From Candidatus Woesearchaeota archaeon (GTDB taxonomy: Archaea; Nanobdellota; Nanobdellia; Woesearchaeales; ARS49), in the NCBI GenBank assembly GCA_016203305.1, contig JACQMY010000039.1:1-50708 (forward strand): 50,708 nt of DNA, written 5' to 3'. Shown here in pieces: positions 45,445 through 50,708 of the stretch (positions are counted from its first letter, which is position 1; each line of letters opens with the position of its first letter). Under the pieces are notes generated by a model. It was not told where the DNA came from and made no database searches. It saw nothing but the letters and a program-made list of their open reading frames with translations. A program made the translations under genes and the position numbers.

Positions 45445-46419
45445 TTGACCAAAACATATATAAACACACTTTCTTGCAACAAAAACATGCCAAAAGAGGA
45501 ACCACGCGCGGCACGAGTGTTCAAAACACTAAACGAATTCATCACACTGCTAGGCAACCTATTCAAATTCACAATCCTTGTCTTCTTCACACTATTCATA
45601 CTAAGCGCACTGGCATCAAGCATGCCTAAACTTGCAAAAGGAAACGTCGCAGTCATACCAATCAACGGACTCATCGCCACGGAAAGCGACGACTTTATGC
45701 AGGGAACAGACAGCCAAGACATTGCCGAACTCATCGAAGAAGCAAATGAAAATGAAGACATCAAAGCAATATTGTTCGACATCGATAGCCCAGGAGGAAC
45801 GCCCGTTGCAACAGACCAAATAGCCCAAGCAATCAAAGAAATCAACAAAACAACAATTGCGGTCATCGGAGAAACAGGAGCCAGCGGAGCATACTGGATT
45901 GCAACAGCAGCAAACAAAATCTACGCCAACAGAATGAGCGTCACAGGAAGCATAGGAGTAACTTCAAGCAGACTGGAATTCGGAGGCTTGCTCACAGACT
46001 ACAATATCACATATCGCAGACTGGTAGCTGGTAAGTATAAAGACCTCGGAACTCGATGGCGAGCAATGACAAGCGAAGAACAACAACTCTACCAAACGAT
46101 CCTTGATGATCTGCATGATGAGTTCATAACAACAGTATCAGAAAACAGAAAACTAGAACGAGAAAAAGTAAAAGCGCTTGCGACAGGATTCGTCTACCTG
46201 GGCAGCGAAGCAAAAGAACTCGGGCTGGTAGATGAACTAGGCGGGAAAAAAGAAGCGCTGAAATACTTGGAACAAACACTCAACATCACGGCAGAACCAG
46301 TCGACTATGAAAAACAAAAAACCTTCTTCGAAGAATTATCAGGCGTCACGAGCAACGCATTCTACAATCTCGGAAGAGGAATGACAAACCAGCAAGCACC
46401 AGCCATTACCTTAACGTGA
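45445..46419 (+). CDS. sppA: Signal peptide peptidase SppA (S49)
   Basis: ILFDIDSPGGTPVATDQIAQAI; GASGAYWIATAANKIYANRMSVTGSIGV; catalytic-Lys region. Confidence 0.93.
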   Translation: MTKTYINTLSCNKNMPKEEPRAARVFKTLNEFITLLGNLFKFTILVFFTLFILSALASSMPKLAKGNVAVIPINGLIATESDDFMQGTDSQDIAELIEEANENEDIKAILFDIDSPGGTPVATDQIAQAIKEINKTTIAVIGETGASGAYWIATAANKIYANRMSVTGSIGVTSSRLEFGGLLTDYNITYRRLVAGKYKDLGTRWRAMTSEEQQLYQTILDDLHDEFITTVSENRKLEREKVKALATGFVYLGSEAKELGLVDELGGKKEALKYLEQTLNITAEPVDYEKQKTFFEELSGVTSNAFYNLGRGMTNQQAPAITLT

Positions 46420-46804
46420 TCTTCGCCTGAGAACCAACACCAACACTATTCTTCCCTGCCAAACCCGCATTAACTTCCAAAACATAACGTGCAGGAGGGG
46501 AAACATACAACCGACACGGATCAGACTTGCATGGAACGGCTGTCTGAACATCCACAACGGTTCCATTCTCAGAAATAAAAATCATGTCAAGCGAAATCAA
46601 AGTGTTCTTCATCCAAAAAGAACGCTGCTGCTCGCCGTCAAAAACAAACAACATCCCTTGATAGTCATGTAAAGACTCGCGAAACATCAAACCTTTTGCT
46701 TTCTCATCAGCAGTACGTGCAAGCTCAACGTCAAAAGAAGCACCATCAAAAACAACCTTGGACCCAGAGCATGCAATCAAAAATAACAACAATAATCGCT
46801 TCAC
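46406..46804 (-). CDS. DUF192 protein with lipobox-like signal
   Basis: MKRLLLLFLIAC|SGS; GLMFRESLHDYQGMLFVFDGEQQRSFWMKNTLISLDMIFISENG. Confidence 0.88.
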   Translation of the reverse strand: MKRLLLLFLIACSGSKVVFDGASFDVELARTADEKAKGLMFRESLHDYQGMLFVFDGEQQRSFWMKNTLISLDMIFISENGTVVDVQTAVPCKSDPCRLYVSPPARYVLEVNAGLAGKNSVGVGSQAKITLR

Positions 46805-47502
46805 TTACCCAACCCCATCTTACTCTTCCAAATAGGAACCTCATAAGCCATGGGCTCTTTTTCCAGTTTTAGAATACCTGCGTCTATCAAGTCATCAATG
46901 TTAACCATCGCAGTACGCTCATCAGCAATCCTCGGACAGGCAGTATTAACCCAGAAATCAATGAACGAAAAATTCTCAAACTGACGCATGTCAAGCTCGT
47001 CACACGCAAAAATATAGTACTCCTTATCAACATTCTTTGCCAATTCAAACGCGCGCACCAAGTTCTTCTGACCAATCTTCGTGCTAACAATAATGCCAAC
47101 TCTTTTCGCATGAAGGTATTTTGAAAGCTCGCCTGCCTTCCGTCCAGCATGAAGTATCGCTGCTTTATCACTCAACAAACCAAGCTCCTGCGTCGAAGGA
47201 TTCCACAACCAAACCTCCTGACCAGTCTTTAACGCAACCTGAATGGGATGAAACTCGCCAGAACCAACAAACAACCAAGCATCAACCTTGTCCTTAATCT
47301 TCTCAGCCTCAGAAGCATTACAGCCAAGAACCTGGCCCCCAATAATCGCAGTGCGCAATTGTTCCAACACATCACCAATCTTGTGAGCATGCTGAATGGT
47401 GGTAACAACACCCCAACGCTGCTTTGGAAGCATGGCCAACTTGCCCTGGGGCAAACGCACATCCAAAGTGCTCTTTGCATGCACGTGCATAACCTTTATC
47501 AT
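46801..47502 (-). CDS. Dph2-like diphthamide synthase subunit, N-terminally short
   Basis: GGQVLGCNASEAEKIKDKVDAWLFVGSGEFHPIQVALKTGQEV; DFWVNTACPRIADERT. Confidence 0.82.
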   Translation of the reverse strand: MIKVMHVHAKSTLDVRLPQGKLAMLPKQRWGVVTTIQHAHKIGDVLEQLRTAIIGGQVLGCNASEAEKIKDKVDAWLFVGSGEFHPIQVALKTGQEVWLWNPSTQELGLLSDKAAILHAGRKAGELSKYLHAKRVGIIVSTKIGQKNLVRAFELAKNVDKEYYIFACDELDMRQFENFSFIDFWVNTACPRIADERTAMVNIDDLIDAGILKLEKEPMAYEVPIWKSKMGLGK

Positions 47503-47579
47503 GGTACAACGATCCAGATAACGATTTAAAAAACTATTGCTTGTATCTTCTAATGAAATGCTTCAAAGACTTGACATGT

Positions 47580-47746
47580 CGGAATGCCACCAGTCTGATA
47601 TGACTGGTGGTTTTGCTTGCGCAAACCACAATAGGGTGGCATTCCGAGCATGCTCAAGAACCACCGCTATTTTCTATGAGCACTTATAGTGCCCATCATG
47701 CCACCGGTGTTGAGCGAGCGCAGCGAGCGATCACCGGTGGTTCTTG
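47580..47746. repeat. Nested inverted repeats with GAGCGAGCGCAGCGAGCGA core
   Basis: CGGAATGCCACC (47580-47591)/GGTGGCATTCCG (47635-47646); CAAGAACCACCG (47655-47666)/CGGTGGTTCTTG (47735-47746); core 47712-47730. Confidence 0.85.
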
Positions 47747-47804
47747 ACATTTTGAACATGCCGTATTTTTTCCCATGCTGCCGAGCATATTCACGCTGCC
47801 CTCT

Positions 47805-50708
47805 TCATTTACTAGGATGTTTAGAACTTTGTCTATTCCTGCGTGGCTTACCATTCCACATAAAAAGTTGAGCGGGCCTTCCAGTGGTATTAGTTCTAGC
47901 CGTTGCGTGTTTCCCAGAATGAACCCTTTTGAACTTCAGCGTAGCTAGCAAGACAAGCACTGCAAAAACAAGTCCAACAGACCGCACATTCCCCAACCAA
48001 TCGCGAAACACCCAAACAGGATTTGCAGAAGACCCCTGCGCATCCCTTTCTTTCATGGCAGCAACAATTGACTCCTGACGGTTGGCTATTGGCTGTCGGA
48101 CATTGGCTATTGGTGGTTGGCTAGTAGCTATTGGCTGCTTGCCAGTAGTTGGTAGTGGGTAGTTTGTAGTTTGTGAAAGCTTTGCCAAAGCCAAAGACAC
48201 CTGCCTGTTGAAAACAACCAACACCTGAACACGCAAGTCAGAAACACCATCACCAGACACATCAACATCCTTAGACTGACCAGCAGACAACACAAACTCC
48301 TGCAGAACACTCTGAACGCTCAACAACACACGATCATACTCAACGTCCAAAACAGTCAACAAGTGCGCCCCCCCATTAACATCAAAAATCACACTATCCA
48401 ACTCGCCCAAATAAGGAGTAACAAAAGCATCAGACGTCATTACAAACTCTCTACCAACCTGAACCGGAGCAGACACTATAGGACGTGACGCACCACCACC
48501 GCCACCCCCTCCAGAAGGAACCCCTGGAGTTGGCGGAACAACAGCAACATTAACCACCGTAAGCTCAGAAACAACAACAGAACCATTGCCACCAGACAAG
48601 TTCTGGAACGAAACGTTCACAGAGTTGTTTAACGTTCCGCTTGCGCCTGCACTCACGTTCACAGTGATGTTGACAGTCGTGCTACTGCCTGAAGAAAGAT
48701 TGCCCAAGAACCAAGTATTGTTGCCAACACTGGGAACAGGCTGAGAATTGTTGAACACCACACTACTTGGATACAATTCAACCAAAGTAACGTTGAATGC
48801 AGTCTCGCTGCCTGTGTTGTTGATCGTGACAGTGTAAGATAATGCAGAACCATTATTCACAGGATCAGGACTATCCGACTTAGACACGCTAATCGTAACA
48901 TTACCCAACTCACCAGCAGCATAACTCGTGAAGCTAGAAACGTTAAAGACATACACGCCGCCAGTAAAGCTCACCTCAACACACTGCGGAGGATTACACT
49001 GTTCAAACACGCCGTCATCGTTGAAATCAACACGCGGACGAGGGTCGGTGAAAGACAAACCACGCAATGTGATCTGAGCAGACGTGTTCAGGAAGGACAA
49101 GTTGGTGCTGTTCACAAAAGTATTATTGCTGCTGACGTTGAACTTTGCACGAGTTATACTGTGAGCTCCCGACATGGTGAAATTGCCGAAAAATAGACTG
49201 CCATTACGAGTGAAAAAAGTCGTGCTGTTAAATTCTGCCAAAGTATTGACGCCTGTAGAAGCCCAAACAGGCGCGACAACATCCAGCAGACCAATCTGAA
49301 GAACACTCAAGTTCATCACAGTCTCAACCAAAGTCAAACCACTCGAGTTACCAAGATAAGTCAATGTGCTATTGACAATGCGAGCATTAGTAACACCCTG
49401 CGCATACAAACTATGCACCTCCCCTGTCCCATTTGTCCGAACAATAATATTGGAAAGAGTAATCGCTGTTGCATTGGTAAGATTAATCCCAAGAGTCTGG
49501 CTACCAGAAACATTAACCGTAACATTCCTCAAAACAAAGTTAGTACCATTTTGAACTGTAATACCCGCGGCAAAAGGCCCATCAACAACCATTTGTATCG
49601 CACCCCCAAACCCATCACTGGCAGTATCAACAACCGAGAAAATCCACGCCCGCCAGTTTGATCCACTACCTGACAAAAGAACATTATTGTTCCCAAACAC
49701 TACACTAGTCGTGTTGCTAAACTCGACACCAGTATGGTTGCCAGAACTAGAAATCCCAGTGATATTCAACGTCATATTGCCAACAGTCACATTGCTCACA
49801 TTACGCACCAGAACACCAGTGCTCGCGCCATTCCCAGTCAAATTTATAGTGTTGTTATTGATAAAAACGTTCAAAGAATTGTTGACAACAAACCCGCGCA
49901 CGTTCTCACCAACAATCCCCCACATGGTGTTACCAAACGCTTGATTATCACTGCCCGAATCATCCCCATAAACATCCGCATTCACTTTGAGCAAGCTGCC
50001 ACCATCCATCGTATTACCACTGACAACAGAATCAGTGACGAACAACAATCTAATCCATCGCGCCCTATTGGTAGCAGAAGGATTATTGAACGTATTTAAC
50101 TGAACTGTCGGACCAGTGCTATTGACGACCTCCAACCCAGTATACAAGTTCAACGCAGTTCCAAACACAGTATTATTCGCTATCACAATCACTCCAGAAG
50201 AATTGATGAGAATTCCCATAACTGTCCCATCTGAACCGTTAGCAACCAAAATAATGCTCATATTTGTAATGCTGACATTCGTGCTATTGAAAACCTGCAT
50301 TCCAGTCGTAACATTCGACGCGTTCGCCTGAACAGTCGTATTCGTAATAACACTGTTCGACACGTTTGACACATTGATGCCTATCCCGAAATTACCATCT
50401 GTCGAGTTATCGATTACAACGCAGTTGCGAACAGTAACATTTGTACGACTAACTGCAAGTATCCCATACGTCCCATCCCCACCATCCTCATTCCAACGCA
50501 CAGCGAAACCGCCACAGTCAAGCACAACATTACTCGCAAGAATGTTGATCGCAGTAGAAGGACAAGTGATATTCTCAGTCAAAATCGTATCAGAAGCAAT
50601 ACTTAGCGGACAGTCTTCAACAATCAACACATTATTACTCAAAACAGTACTACCATCACTCGCATTCCGATTATCATTAGGAGTAACAGCAACAGACCAA
50701 TTATCACC
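47805..50708 (-). CDS. Secreted right-handed beta-helix protein with DUF11-like domain and C-terminal TM (5' end outside the window)
   Basis: Repeats such as NVTVRNCVVIDNSTDGNFGIGINVSNVSNSVITNTTV; FNVTLVELYPSSVVFNNSQPVP; C-terminal TM. Frame stays open past the proposed TTG at 50642 to the window edge. Confidence 0.85.
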   Translation of the reverse strand, partial: GDNWSVAVTPNDNRNASDGSTVLSNNVLIVEDCPLSIASDTILTENITCPSTAINILASNVVLDCGGFAVRWNEDGGDGTYGILAVSRTNVTVRNCVVIDNSTDGNFGIGINVSNVSNSVITNTTVQANASNVTTGMQVFNSTNVSITNMSIILVANGSDGTVMGILINSSGVIVIANNTVFGTALNLYTGLEVVNSTGPTVQLNTFNNPSATNRARWIRLLFVTDSVVSGNTMDGGSLLKVNADVYGDDSGSDNQAFGNTMWGIVGENVRGFVVNNSLNVFINNNTINLTGNGASTGVLVRNVSNVTVGNMTLNITGISSSGNHTGVEFSNTTSVVFGNNNVLLSGSGSNWRAWIFSVVDTASDGFGGAIQMVVDGPFAAGITVQNGTNFVLRNVTVNVSGSQTLGINLTNATAITLSNIIVRTNGTGEVHSLYAQGVTNARIVNSTLTYLGNSSGLTLVETVMNLSVLQIGLLDVVAPVWASTGVNTLAEFNSTTFFTRNGSLFFGNFTMSGAHSITRAKFNVSSNNTFVNSTNLSFLNTSAQITLRGLSFTDPRPRVDFNDDGVFEQCNPPQCVEVSFTGGVYVFNVSSFTSYAAGELGNVTISVSKSDSPDPVNNGSALSYTVTINNTGSETAFNVTLVELYPSSVVFNNSQPVPSVGNNTWFLGNLSSGSSTTVNITVNVSAGASGTLNNSVNVSFQNLSGGNGSVVVSELTVVNVAVVPPTPGVPSGGGGGGGASRPIVSAPVQVGREFVMTSDAFVTPYLGELDSVIFDVNGGAHLLTVLDVEYDRVLLSVQSVLQEFVLSAGQSKDVDVSGDGVSDLRVQVLVVFNRQVSLALAKLSQTTNYPLPTTGKQPIATSQPPIANVRQPIANRQESIVAAMKERDAQGSSANPVWVFRDWLGNVRSVGLVFAVLVLLATLKFKRVHSGKHATARTNTTGRPAQLFMWNGKPRRNRQSSKHPSK
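48077..48174 (+). repeat. Heptanucleotide-periodic array H, inside a coding region
   Basis: GACGGTT GGCTATT GGCTGTC GGACATT GGCTATT GGTGGTT GGCTAGT AGCTATT..; encodes PIATSQP PIANVRQ PIANRQE on the minus strand. Confidence 0.88.

Noticed and set aside
50640-50642. TTG start of the beta-helix protein
   Set aside because: The frame stays open to the window edge (DNWSVAVTPNDNRNASDGSTVLSNN..), so the true start is outside.
1-50708. CRISPR array or cas genes
   Set aside because: No regularly spaced direct repeats of 23-40 nt with unique spacers; no Cas motifs.

Overview
This is a 50.7 kb archaeal chromosomal segment. It carries eS8, eL37, eL42, eS27, aIF2-alpha, Nop10, GINS, LSm, PAC2 and an archaeal-type TyrRS. 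The small surface proteins and gene style suggest a DPANN/Woesearchaeota-like genome, but that is inference. Both ends are cut inside secreted or surface genes: an S-layer-like gene at 1..1546 and a beta-helix protein at 47805..50708, both on the minus strand. Main items for a second look: (1) a type II tRNA at 4188..4303 with a 32-nt bulge-helix-bulge intron in the T-loop and an odd anticodon loop lacking U33; (2) at least eight dispersed heptanucleotide-periodic arrays, all G-rich on the + strand, several abutting TAG stops and one inserted in a coding region; (3) palindromic elements with a GAGCGAAGCGA core; (4) a tightly overlapped Ogg-like/ASCH/SET/Nth operon followed by a NUDIX gene; (5) an NrdR-box-like palindrome in the leader of nrdR-nrdJ; (6) LspA together with a lipobox protein; (7) a 728-aa orphan whose reading frame extends upstream through in-frame TGA and TAA; (8) several single-base frameshifts (CYTH, VapC, peroxiredoxin); (9) a LAGLIDADG-like protein without catalytic acids beside a structured intergenic region; (10) an N-terminally short Dph2. 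No CRISPR array was seen. All family assignments come from reading motifs; no database search was run.
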